A stretch of DNA of 64,000 nucleotides from Strix aluco (lineage: Eukaryota > Chordata > Aves > Strigiformes > Strigidae), in contig NC_133943.1 in NCBI RefSeq assembly GCF_031877795.1, positions 13,137,001 to 13,201,000 of the forward strand. The letters run 5' to 3'. Position 1 is the stretch's first letter. The number at the start of each line of letters is the position of its first letter. Shown piece after piece: positions 47,680 to 58,925 of the stretch. Below the pieces are notes generated by a model, which was not told where the DNA came from, did no database searches, and saw nothing but the letters and a program-made list of their open reading frames with translations. The translations under genes and the position numbers were made by a program.

Positions 47680-50600
47680 GTGCGTATATGCTGCCCATAG
47701 CCAGTAGGGGATCAACTGAAGTGCATAAATCATGTTTTGTTATTCACAGTTCTGAACAGTAATAGTTTTCTATTCTTATATCTACTCATCTAACCAATTC
47801 TGCTAAGCTGATCAATTACTATAAAAATGACAATAACTCTGTGCTTTTGTCACAGATGGGGCTTACACTTGTGAGTTGTAAATGGTGAATGATGTTTTTT
47901 GACACCTAATTTTCCAGTACATGCGCTTACCGAAGCAAGTTTTAGGGTTGATATGCTGCTAAAGTTTGGGGTTTTTTTCTTCCTCTCACTCTCCAGCAAA
48001 AGTTTTATCTGAAAGAGCACAAGTTAGCACTCCACTTCCTAAAAAAACAATCAGTACATCTCCAGCCATATCTCACTCTGTCAGAAAGGCTCTTGGAAAT
48101 GTGAATAGAACTGAAGGAGTCACAAGCAAGATGGAAAAGATAAGACAGAAAAATCAGCCTTGCACTGCAAACAAAGTGAGTACAACACAGTTCTACAGCG
48201 GGAAGGTGTGGGTGAGGGGTGTAGAATGCATCATTTACCTACTGTTGTGGCTTAACCCTTGTAGGCAGCTAAGCACCACACAGCTGCTTGGTCACTCCCA
48301 CCTCAGTGGGATGGGGGAGAGAATTGGAAGGGTAAAAGTGAGAACTCATGGGTTGAGATTGAGACTTTTAATTATTAAATTGTCAAAGAAAAAAACAGTT
48401 TATCACCACCAGCTGACTGATGCCTTGCCCTGAGCAATGGCAGCCCTGGCAAACTTCCCCACCAGTTTTCATTGCTTAGCATGATATCATATGGTATGGA
48501 ATATGTTTGGTCAGCTGCCCTGGCTGTGCCCCCTCCAACTTCTTGTGTACCCCCAGCCTGCCCACTGGTGGGGTCATGAGAAGCAGAAAAAGCCTTGCTG
48601 CTTTGTAAACAGTGTTCAGCAATAGCTAGAACATCTGTGTGTTATCAACACTGTTTTCATCATGAATCCAGAATATGGTATCATATGAGCTACTAGGAAG
48701 AAAAATAACTCTATCCGAGACAAAAGCAGTACACCTGCGTAGGCACAAGTAGTACAACAGGTTAGGGGATACCTAATGGCAAAGAAGTAGCTCTAGAGAA
48801 AATAGTCTGAGTTAGTCTTGTTCACATGTTAAGTATCAGGAGTTTAATATTATGAGCCTAAATGTTCTAGTGCAGTGATCTGTTACCACAGTATATAGTA
48901 CTGCACTACATAAACTCAGCTGAAGCATTTGCCCATCTCCAGCTTATTTCATAGAATCATAGAGTGGTTTGGATTGGAAGGCACCTTAAAGATCATCTAG
49001 TTCCACCCCCCTGCCATGGGCAGGGACACCTTCCACTAGACCAGGTTGCTCACAGCCCCGTCCAACCTGGCCTTGAACACTGCCAGGGAGGGGGCAGCCA
49101 CAGCTTCTCTGGGCATCCTGTGCCGGTGTCTCACCACCCTCACAGGGAAGAATTTCTTCTTTATACCTAATCTAAATCTACCCTCTTTCAATTTAAAACT
49201 GTTACCTCTCATCCTATCTCTACCACCCCTGATCAAGAGTCCCTCCCCAGCTTTCCTGTACCCCCTTTAAGTACTGGAAGGCTGCTATAAGGTCTCCCCA
49301 GAGCCTTCTCCAGGCTGAACAACCCCAACTCTCTCAGCCTGTCCTCATAAGGGAGGTGCTCCAGCCCCTGATCATCTTCGTGGCCTCCTCTGGATCCACT
49401 TGAGCAGGTCTGTGCCCTTATGTGAGGGGCCCCAGAGCTGGACACAGCACTGCAGGTGGGGTGTTGAAGGTATTAGAATTTAGGCATAACTGAGGACTGT
49501 ATGGCAGGCATTATCATCTGTAGATCTGTATAGCACAGAAAAGCCACTACAAAGGTACTACACTGGGAAACTACAGTAGCTCAAATAGTGTGACTTCTTT
49601 TTAAGATAACTGAGAAGAATTCTGGATTAGAAAGCTGCGATGCAGTGGCTGAAGAAGACTGGCCAGAAATAGAAAATATGTTTCCTTATGATCCTCGAGG
49701 TAAGAACTACTGGTGTAACTATTAAAATGAACAGTCAGACTTTCATGAGTGACATTGTTGTAAGACTTTAGCCTTTGTGGCAAACAAGCTAGCATTGCAT
49801 TTCTCTGGGGTCCTTTCTTAAACGTGAAGGTGCTTGCTACTTATGAAATACCATCTCATTCTTCTTTAAATATTTCTATCTGCAACAGCTGTGATCCACA
49901 TATGTATTAGTCTGAGTCCATTATTATGGTGGCAGGAAGCTAGTTCCAAATAAGCATGCTGTAGCCTCTTAATTCATTAAATGTCAACTAGACAACAAGT
50001 ATTCAAAGGAATACTTAAGCAGTAGTGAAGAGTAGACTTCTCTTAAGAGTGTATGCCAAGATGGTAATTTGTAACTGAAGAGGTTCCTACTGCTGTAGGA
50101 CAGAATAGTTGAAGATGAAACTTCTAAAGCTGTTCTTAAGGTATCTGCAATGGGCTGTGCTATGTCAGTCCTTCAGAGTGTGTCCTTAAACCATCCAGTT
50201 CATGCAGAAGTGAGTGTGTAAAAACTACTGTACCGAAGGCTACTTCAGTGTTGGTGAAACATATATGCTGTGCTTGAAGCTGACTTGGTGCAGCGACTGG
50301 AAAGATGTTACTAAAAGTTCCTGCTTCACATTAACAGTTGTGTTACGAAGTCTGGTCTTTTGACAAGTGGTAGTGTGTGGGTTTGATGGACAACTAAGGT
50401 GTAGCTGCAAATAAATACCCCATAAGAGGAGATTGTTAGATTGTTTTGGACCTGTTCCCACTTCATTTAATCTAGGAGAATTTGCAGCTTCCCAGGCTAC
50501 TGCTACTGTACATTGTTACTAAACTACAGCGTGCCTTTCTCAAACAGATTTTGAAAGTTTTGATCTTCCTGAAGATCTCAAAGTAAGCAATATCAACCTG

Positions 50601-51149
50601 TGTGGTGTGCCTCTCATGATGTTTGAAAGGACATATGACAGATGTGTGAACATGGTTCCTTCACCTGTGAAGATCGAAGAGTTCTCATGGGAGTCTAGTA
50701 AGTGGAAACTTAGCTCGAGTTTCAGTACCTGCAGTGCTCATTAGTGATTTGGGAGGGAAGCTGCAGTAGTGAACTGCCACTGCTGTCCTAACTACCAAAA
50801 TAGCACACTATTATCAAACAGCTTTTGGTATATAGTCAAGCTGAATTTAATGGGTCAAACCTACTAGTACTGGTAGTGGTCTCAAAGCGATGTTGCTGAG
50901 CAATCTGTTGCAGTGCATTGCTAGCTGATCAGTTAGGTGGAGTTGGCTTATCAAACTATTTCCTTTAGTCATTCAAGAGGGTTATGCTAATCCACTGGGA
51001 ACTAGCTTATGTTAGAGTATACATTCTGGATTTCATGAGAAACTGATTTGCTCTATTTCCAACTTGCAGACTTGCTACAATCAACTACTGACTTCCTTGC
51101 TACCCTGGATGAGATTGTTGACATGCCACCTCCAAATTATGACATTTAA
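47598..51149 (+). CDS. PTTG1: Securin (pituitary tumor-transforming gene 1), complete spliced gene
   Basis: Five coding exons (47598-47679, 47997-48175, 49606-49699, 50548-50697, 51070-51149) join in frame to 194 residues (human 202). Securin binds and inhibits separase until the anaphase-promoting complex marks it for destruction. Visible parts: a KEN box in IFIDKENGE near residue 9; the destruction box RKALGNVN (RxxLxxxN) near 57-64; the separase-binding segment WPEIENMFPYDP followed by DFESFDLPED; and the C-terminal helix STTDFLATLDEIVDMPPPN before YDI. The start has A at -3 and G at +4. The rest is divergent, as usual for this fast-changing family: the mammalian PXXP pair near the C-terminus is not kept. 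Its promoter with paired CCAAT boxes and CHR-like site fits cell-cycle control. Intron 3, counting the 5' noncoding intron, carries an LTR remnant and a CR1. Confidence 0.96.
47997..48175 (+). CDS. PTTG1: PTTG1 coding exon 2 (D-box)
   Basis: Begins after TCACTCTCCAG, completes the split Ser codon and runs through RKALGNVN to CTANK|GTGAGT. The frame stays open for about 85 more codons into the intron and the LTR remnant, which is read here as chance. Confidence 0.95.
48243..48733 (-). mobile_element. Solo LTR remnant of an avian endogenous retrovirus
   Basis: The + strand runs from TGTTGTGGCTTAACCC to GCAGTACA, TG...CA ends of an LTR family I know from many Neoaves. The same ends recur at 57688-57917, where a primer binding site shows that the LTR reads on the minus strand. 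No internal retroviral sequence adjoins it, so it is a broken fossil, shorter than the full family LTR, with no clear target duplication. It sits in a PTTG1 intron, opposite to the gene. Divergence from the other copy suggests it is not recent. Confidence 0.8.
48950..49463 (-). mobile_element. CR1 LINE 3' fragment in PTTG1 intron
   Basis: Starts CATAGAATCATAGAGTGG, the inverted CR1 terminal octamers, followed by well-kept CR1 blocks (TTGGAAGGCACC-like, AAGATCATCTAGTTCCA, CAGGTTGCTCA, CAACCTGGCCTTGAACACT, CCTTCTCCAGGCTGAACAAC, CAGCCTGTCCTCATA). About 510 bases, 5'-truncated, as most CR1 copies are. Less diverged than the copy in SLU7, so younger. Opposite to PTTG1. Confidence 0.95.
49606..49699 (+). 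CDS. PTTG1: PTTG1 coding exon 3
   Basis: Starts after TTCTTTTTAAG; encodes ITEKNSGLESCDAVAEED, then WPEIENMFPYDPR and one base, ending CGAG|GTAAGA. Contains the first half of the separase-binding segment. Confidence 0.94.
50548..50697 (+). CDS. PTTG1: PTTG1 coding exon 4
   Basis: Starts after CTTTCTCAAACAG and completes the Asp codon of DFESFDLPEDL; ends TCTA|GTAAGT. The later part (VPSPVKIEEFSWES) aligns with the human proline-rich part but keeps few of its prolines. Confidence 0.95.
51070..51149 (+). CDS. PTTG1: PTTG1 last coding exon
   Basis: Starts after TTCCAACTTGCAG, encodes the end of the protein (LLQSTTDFLATLDEIVDMPP, PNYDI) and stops at TAA 51147-51149. Confidence 0.95.
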
Positions 51150-51201
51150 TGCATATTCTGAAGCTTCTATTGAGTTCAAATTCCATGTAGTTCTATATTT
51201 T

Positions 51202-51207
51202 AATAAA
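51202..51207 (+). terminator. PTTG1: PTTG1 polyadenylation signal
   Basis: A canonical AATAAA lies 53 bases past the PTTG1 stop, implying a very short 3' untranslated region ending near 51225. Confidence 0.85.
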
Positions 51208-54200
51208 GGCTAATCTAACCTGCATAATACTGGACTTGTCTACTTTCATAAGACCCAAGATGTAGGTAGTAAAACAGTGCTTTGGAAAGGAGGCTATCTG
51301 ACAAGCAATTAAAGCAGAGCCTGGATAAGCTTTGAAGCAAGACTGTAATACACTGTGGTGAACCATATCCAGGAGTTAGTACCTGCTGATTAGACTGTGA
51401 GGTCATGACAGGTTAAGAGGCACTTCTGACCTCACTGTTTACATAACATTACCCTTTATCCATTAAACATGCAAGGGTTTAAAACTAATCTGTATATCTA
51501 GTGTAAATTAAGTACTAGAGCTAGTACTCTTCTGGCATTTTTCCTTTCTTGAACTTGTTTGCTCTTCACAGTGGTTGCCTAAGATGGTGTATGTTTGATT
51601 CTCATGCAGCTGTAGACTACTTCTAATTGTCACAGTATTATGTGGCTCTCACTGCTGGGTACAGTCTGTGCTCTGTGAGGAAAGGCTCGTGGAACCCCAT
51701 CCTTCAAATTATAAGGACACAGGTGCAATAATCTTTCCCTTGCATTGTAAGTGCCTCAACTCCTGTTCTTCATAACATAAGTCAGTTGTAGGGGTCAGTG
51801 GTTAGCCTTCACATAAGTTAAACTGCTTTTATAGTTCCTGGGCAGTACTCTGATCTAGCCGGATTACAGCAGCCTGAGCTCCTTTCAGCTTTTAGCTCAT
51901 CCTTAATATGAATCACAATGCTATGCCTGTGTTCTGGTCATCTGCTAAGGTAGAAGGCCCTTCTGTTCTTCCATGATGCACCTGAGCTCTGAATGGGAGG
52001 AATTGCCATGTCAGATTTAAGATTAGTACACTGTGATACTACATAACTGCAGGCTGTGGCAAGACCACCTTTTCAGCTCACACAGTAGTGTCTGAAGTAA
52101 CAAGAAATATGCTTTAATGATTGCAAGCTGACTAAAAGATTAAAATGTTGTAGCTAAGGAATGGGGTTAATTTGGTGTGGGTCACAGTTCTGCTGCTTGG
52201 GGGCATACCATGACCGCAAACTGACTGCATGTGAAGATGAGATGTGAATGTGTAGTCATGCTCCTTTCATGCTGCTGTTTCTAGGAAAACTAAAAAAGCA
52301 GGCAGCAAAGGAGTCATTGTGTTTCCCGGTAGGTTGTCTGGTTTGCAGGTGCTGGAGGGAATGCATTTGCTCTGCTGTGATGATGCAAGTAATGAAGACT
52401 CCTTTTAGTCTTGGAAAAGGTAACAGGCAGAGCAGAGAAACCCATTTTCATTTTCCTGTTGCAAATTCTGACCCTCAGTCTGTTAGGACTAGAAATCTGC
52501 TGTTGCTGTTTCTGAATGTGAAGAGACATTCATTCTGTTTCCTCCTTGTCAAGGTATTAGCCAAAGTGTTATGAATTGTAATGAATTATATGATAGGTGG
52601 TCTTTATCTCCAGTTTCTTGTCTTTGGTTTAAAACGTCAAAGAATTTGGAGGAATATCAAACTAAACAGAAAAAATATGATTAAGGAAATTCTGTGCAGA
52701 GATTTCAGGTTTTGGCTGATCCTTAATGGCATTTTAATAGTTTTTGATTCTGAAATAACTTGGCTATCTCAGCTCAGATCAAAGTTTGATGGATATAGAC
52801 TACCATTCACAGGAGTTAAGCTGTAGTAACTATAAAGTAACAAAACACATCTTCCTCTTTTTGTCTTCACCAGTTCAAACTAGCTAGAATAGTCCAAGCC
52901 CAATTTTGCAGAAAAATGCCTGCAACTAAGGCAGTGAAACTGGTTACACAGTGCCATCACGTGGCCACTTGTTATGCAGCCACAAAGGTAAAAGTCATTG
53001 GTATGCAAAACACCAGATAACGTGGTATGCGATACCATAAGGATGTGACACTAAATCAGCATAAATGCAGGTTGTAACTTTCTGTATCTACAAACAGACA
53101 TCTCATCTGGAGAGAGACACTAGTGCTTTGCTATATACTCCTTGGTTGATTTAAAATATTCCCTGTGATCAAGCATCTAGATCTATTATTTGAACCTCCA
53201 GAAATAAGCTTTGTGCCATGTCCATCTGTGTGTATACATGCACCCATCAAAACATTTAAAACATGCTTGCTAGTTGTAGGATTTCATACTGAAATGGATT
53301 GCACAATTTTTTGTACATTTGTATACAGTTTGTATAATGTTTGTAAAGGTGATAATTAAATGATTCACATAGGCCTCTTGGTACTGATAGAATTTAATCT
53401 TGAAGCCCAAAAACTTATTTGTGGGTTTAGTGGAATGGGTGTGCAGGAAGCTCAGTGTGAGTCAGACTTGGGAGTGTTGCTGGTCTGTCTGCACGAGAAT
53501 GAATGCTGCTGCTGTGTAGAACATTAGATAATGCTAGAGCAAACTAAATAAGTTCGTGCTGGTATAATCTTATTTCACTTAAATTCTTAAATCCTTTCAA
53601 AGGCTAGGGAAAAAGAAACAGTCATAAGTTTTGTGTCCTTCACCCACCCCCAATTTTCTTCTGATGAAGGGGTGTTTTGGGTGCAGAGGAATGTTTTCGG
53701 TAGGATCCTTTTTTGGGTTTCATCTGATTTTTCTACAAATACTGTCTCCGCAACACATGTCAGTCAGCGTTAGGTCTGAGTAAGAAGCAAGCAAGGTTTT
53801 CAAGATTTATCTGTAAATAGTTGAGATCAAAAAGGTATATTTCATCATGTAGCCCATCTCTGAGCCAAAACAGGAGTGTTGCTAGAGATCTCGTGTATGG
53901 GACAGAAGTCTGTATTCTGCAACACAATGCAAAAATCAGTTTTCTTTACACCACGGCTCATTAATATTTAGTGTTTAAAGATTGATTAGCTTTTTAAAAT
54001 GTTGGCTGTGATCCTTTTGGTTTAAAAGATTAAAAATAAATGAATGCTAATGTCTCATTCAGACACATCTGTGACATAACCCAGAGTTAAGACATCTCTA
54101 TGGCAGATGATTGATGAAGTTAACTTCAATTTTGGTTAGATGATAAATCTCAGCACCAAATTTTAGGTGACTGGGAGTGGTTTTCTTTCTTACAATAGTG

Positions 54201-56939
54201 TACATAATGCTGGGTTTTTTGTTCTCCTTGGGATTTCTGGTTAATGAAGGTCTGAGTTACAAAGCTTTATTTTGTAAACATTCATCAGAAAGATCCATTT
54301 GTGTCAGCTGGCTCTTATTTTCCTGATTTTGTGTACTCTTCAACTCAGCTGGCTAGGCTTAAAGGGAAATGCATGTTCCTGTGACCTGCATGAGAACAAA
54401 GCTCTGATGAGACTCAACCTGTGGACTGAGGTTCCTCACTGCAGTGGCTCGAGGAGATCACAGTCACAAGAGCATAATCTCCTATTTAGAAAATATAAAC
54501 TCTCTTAGCCTCAGAACTGCAAAACTAGCTGGTGTGAGCCCATGAAGTGCTGGCTGCCTGAGACACAGGGAGTCTGGTCACTGGGAATTTTGCACTGCTT
54601 CATGCCATTTCAGTTAAGCATTAACACTGACTTCTGCTGGTGACTGAAAAATCAACTTCCTGAACTGTTTTAATGTTGATAGAACATACATGGCTTTTTA
54701 TACTTACAAAGTTTTATTTTCTGTTGGGGTACTGTCAGGAATAGATGCAACAAGTTCAAAATGGTGTCTGATCACTACCCTGCATAACTGAAGACCTATT
54801 TGAAACTGTAATTTTTGGTTTACTTGTGTGCTCATTTTATGCTTCCTGCAAAGATCTGAGATATTTGGGACTTTAAGTGCCATGACTGTGATGAAAATGA
54901 ATGCTTCCATGGTGGCTTGTTCTCAGTTTGAATGAGCCTTAATAGGCCAAGTGTAACTGTGTACCATGATTGGGAAATCTGGATTGTAACCAAGTACAGA
55001 GCAGCTACCTTTTCAGTTGGTTATCACTCTGTAAAACATCTTCACTGACAGCGTTCAGGCTGTGGGAATCACTTCAAATCCTTACCTGAATTTCTGTAAT
55101 GAGAACTTGGAGATTCATATAAAAATAATCTTTTTGCAGGCTGAGTAAAATTACTTCAGTGCACATCAGATAATTCATCCTATTTGTAATGTTCTGGCAG
55201 CGGGTGGCACCATGGTAACAGCATGTATTACGGCTTCTCGCTCCTGCAACCTGACAGCTGTGGTGTGATGATGTTTGCCTTTGGTACATCATGCACAGTG
55301 CAGGCATCTGTAATGGGTCTCATTGCTTCATTAACGTGAAATGGAGGATAAGAGTCAGCACTAAGGAATTCAGTGTGCCTCTACCCTGTGACTACAGGGA
55401 ATAGTATATCATTCAAGGGCATTTTTATCTTTTGTTGTTTAAAAGGAACAGAAATTAGAAGCCTGGAGGCAATTGGTCTCTCTAGGGTTAGCAAAGACAT
55501 GAATCTTGTAACTTTTAGTTTCACTGTAGTTTTATTACTGTGAGCGAAGCACTGTATAGAAATACAATAATGTCCCTCTAACTAGCCCCAAAGTGGTACT
55601 CACTGTGCTCCAAGAGACACAGGGACTGATCAGATCAACATGTCTATAATGAGGTTTATATACAGTTTATATACACAATATATATTTAGTAACTAGTTGT
55701 TTGGGATCTTAATTCAAGCATATGTTTTTGCATATAACTTTGCAAAGCATGTAAGAAAAGCATAATTGATAAATTTATTTCTAACTGCAGTTTGGGAGAA
55801 GTTAAAAGCATTGTGGGCCCGTTGTGCTCAAATGACCTACAAAATTATAGGGAAAAGTTATAAAATGGCCTTAATGTGTATTTTCTTGCAGTCAGATTAT
55901 GAAGAATGCCAGGATGAAAAAGGAGTGTGCAAACAGCTTACTGGGGTGGGTGTGTTGTGCTTTTCTAACAGGTGAGGTAATGCCCCCCAGTTAATGAAGC
56001 TGGAGGGAGGTTCATGGAGCTGAAGACATACTTCTAGCTCTAGATATGTTTGGTGTTTTGTGCTAGCCAAACTGTTTCCACGGGCCATATGGAACATGGA
56101 GCCTTTGGAGACCTTCAGATGTTGGTCTTCAGTGGCTCAGGCTGGGCTTCTTTTGAGCTCTTCTGCTCAAAATATGTAGCTGATGGGTAAAAGCATCTTG
56201 TAAGTCCCTCTGTATCATATAGCCAGTTCAAGTGAATTGCTACAGGCTCTAGTAGAAGTGATTCCCCTTTCTATTAGTCAAGGGACAAAACTGAGATTAT
56301 GATGCATAGGGAGAACATGTAAAGACTGGAAGAGGGGAGAGCTTGAAGTCTATAATATATATTTGCTTTGAAAACTATTCTGAGGCAGTATTTTTCCTGC
56401 AGATCTGAATTCTTTGCTTAAAGGCATATATCAGGTATGTCCTTTATGTGTTGGTGTTTGCTATCACCGTCTGAAGTGACCTGAACCCATCCCAAATACT
56501 AACTTTGGCAGTTTAAATCAGGAACAAGAACAGACTTAGGTCTCATTATGACTAGTCATGATGATTTAAATAGCACTGAAAAAGATCTAAGATCCAGTCT
56601 GCAAGGATATCACTGAGATGCTAAACTTGTCTTAAGAGCTGCTGAGGACCTTTAAGATCAGGTAAGATGGAAGCACCATTTTGGTGATGGAGTTTCTTTT
56701 TCTCATATGATTTTTAGTTACTAAAAGTGGAACTAGAGATGCTTCCTTTGAGATGGTGTAATGATTGGTGTAGCTATACACAAAGGGATTTGAAAGAGGG
56801 GAAGGAAAGCTTTTTTTGCATGGGACACTGAAAATTCAAAGAATAGCCAGAATGGTGCAGGGTAATAGACAAGATGTGTGTGGAGGTATATCCTTCTTGG
56901 TGACAACATTTCCCTCATATCTTAAATTCAACTTCTAGC

Positions 56940-57917
56940 TCCAGTGTGGTCTTGCCCACAGCCACAGTCTCTTCAGAAGTAAGCCTCCTCCAACATGGCC
57001 TTAACCCATGGCTGCAGTCCCTCCAGGGGTGTACCTGCTCTGGGTTTATCCACAGCCACATGCTTTGAGGTGCTCTAGCATGACCTCATGTGCAGCCACA
57101 GATGCTTCAAGGTGTAGTTGCTGCAGCATGGAGTTATCCACAGCCCCAGATGCTTGGAGGTGCACCTTGTCCAGTGTGGACTTACCCTTGGGCCACAATC
57201 CCTTCAGAGGTATACCTGCTGCGGCACAGCCACAGATGTTTCGAGATGTACCTGCTCTGGTGTGAACTTACACACGGCCACAGATGCTTTGGGGTGTCCT
57301 GCTCCCACATGGACTCATCCACAGGTCACAGTCCCTTTGACTTGAGTTCACACTGGAGTTCCAGCCTGTCCAGTACAGCAGCACAGAAAGAGCAGTGATG
57401 CCCCGGCCATCTGCCAGCCCAGATGCGTTGCCAATGCTGTTATAAAATGTTTCCAGGCACAGCAGAGTAAGATAAGCAGTATGGCAGTACAGCAAGCAGT
57501 GAAAGCAAAAAGCAGTCCCTGACAAGCACTAATATGCAGTAAGGTAAGCAAGCCTGATGGCAAGCACAGGAGCCTGCTGATTAATAGCTAAACAGCAGTA
57601 ACAGCTATAAATTTGTTCTAACACATTCCAATCAAATCTGTTGTTATCTCAAACCCTTCAAGGCCCACACTGGGCACCATAAAGGACTGTTGTGGTTTAA
57701 CCCCAGCTGGCAGCTAAGCACCACACAGCTGCTTGCTCATTCCCCCCTGTAGTGGGATGGTGTGAGGAACAGAAAAAGCCTTGACTCAGTGTAAGCACTG
57801 CTCAGCTATAACAAAAACATTCCTGTATTATCAACACTGTTTTCAGCACAAATGCAAAACATAGCCCCATACTAGCTACTGTGAAGAAAATTAACTATCC
57901 CAGTCAAAACCAGCACA
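56940..57917 (-). mobile_element. Broken endogenous retrovirus: LTR, primer binding site and leader
   Basis: Read on the minus strand, this begins with an LTR (57917-57688, TGTGCTGG...CAACA, shorter than the full family LTR), then after eight bases a tRNA-Lys-type primer binding site TGGTGCCCAGTGTGGGCC (57679-57662), then about 700 bases of leader that ends in degenerate tandem repeats. No gag, pol or env was seen, nor a second LTR. It is a broken fossil of the same family as the LTR at 48243-48733. The PBS type points to a betaretrovirus/ERVK-like lineage. The left boundary is approximate. Confidence 0.75.
56945..57330. repeat. Degenerate minisatellite, about 9 units of 40-50 bp
   Basis: A unit like CCACAGCCACAGATGCTT, then GAGGTGTACCTGCTCTGG and TGTGGACTTAT, returns at about 56957, 57012, 57054, 57096, 57138, 57190, 57230, 57275 and 57314. 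It lies within the leader of the retroviral remnant and is diverged between units. Confidence 0.75.
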
Positions 57918-58886
57918 GTAAGCTTCATAGATCCTAAAACAGCCAACAGAACGTCTCAGAAAACACTGATTTCTGACCTGAGAAAAACCTTTACTACCTT
58001 GCAATACGACTGAGGAATGTTCTTGTAGCAGTGTCGAGCTTAGATGGCACTCATGCTTCAGCTCACAACCATGGTATTTTGGGGTTGAATATTTTCCTCA
58101 GGAAGACAACTCTTGGAGAAAATCCTTGACGAACAGCTGTCTTTTGAGCTATTTAAATGTTTAGGAAAGAACCTTTTACATTCAGGCATTCAGTTTGGCT
58201 CTAGGTATATGCATTTGGTTTCATTTTCACAATTAACCCTGAACCTCCTTGATAAAAAAGTCTTTCGCAGCTGAACTGTCAGATAGCCTCTTCTTGTAAC
58301 AAGAGTGTATTTCTAACTTGAGAAAAGGTCCTGCAGAAAAAAAAACCAAACATGGTTGGGGCAGCTCTGGAGGTAAATTTGTCCTAATTTCCTCTGTCCA
58401 GCAGTCCAGAGGTAGAACACCAGTGTAACTAAAAATGACCCTTGGGGTGCATGCTGTGAGTCCAGCCTGTTACAGCCCTGCAGCCTTGGCTGAGTCCTAC
58501 CTTCACGTGGATGTTCAATAACCCTGTGGGATCTGCTCCAGTGTTTCATAGAGACCAGATCCTTCATCTTCTACTCTTTCCTAATTCAGACAAAATTTCC
58601 ATGAGCAAAACTTTCAGAGACCACTGGGTAAAAATAGGAATTTTGAAAGTGCTGCAGTCAGGAGGGTGTAATTGCAGCTTATGTGGACACATCCAGACTC
58701 CCTTTTGCCTCACCCTAGACCCACGAACCCTCGTGGCTTGCACACCATAGGCCCCTGGCTCTTTTCCCTCGCTGTGGAGCCTGTGCTGTCTGGCCTTTTT
58801 ACCTCTCGGCGAGTGCTGGAGGAGATCACTTGCCCGTGCAGGGCCCTGCCAGCAATGTGGGGGAGAGGCTGTGGGCTGGGCAGTGC

Positions 58887-58925
58887 CTGCCCCAGCACAG
58901 CTCCTGCCCCAGCACAGCTCCTGCC
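58887..58925. repeat. 17-bp tandem repeat, 2.3 copies
   Basis: CTGCCCCAGCACAGCTC occurs exactly twice (58887-58903, 58904-58920) followed by CTGCC. A small local duplication in GC-rich intergenic sequence. Confidence 0.85.

Noticed and set aside
48176-48433. Open frame continuing from PTTG1 coding exon 2 into its intron and the LTR remnant
   Set aside because: A strong GTGAGT donor ends the exon and the next exons restore the securin sequence, so the open frame is coincidental.
55360-55385. CTGAATTCC on the minus strand as a possible miR-146a
   Set aside because: Only nine bases match; the seed region differs and no complementary arm is seen nearby.
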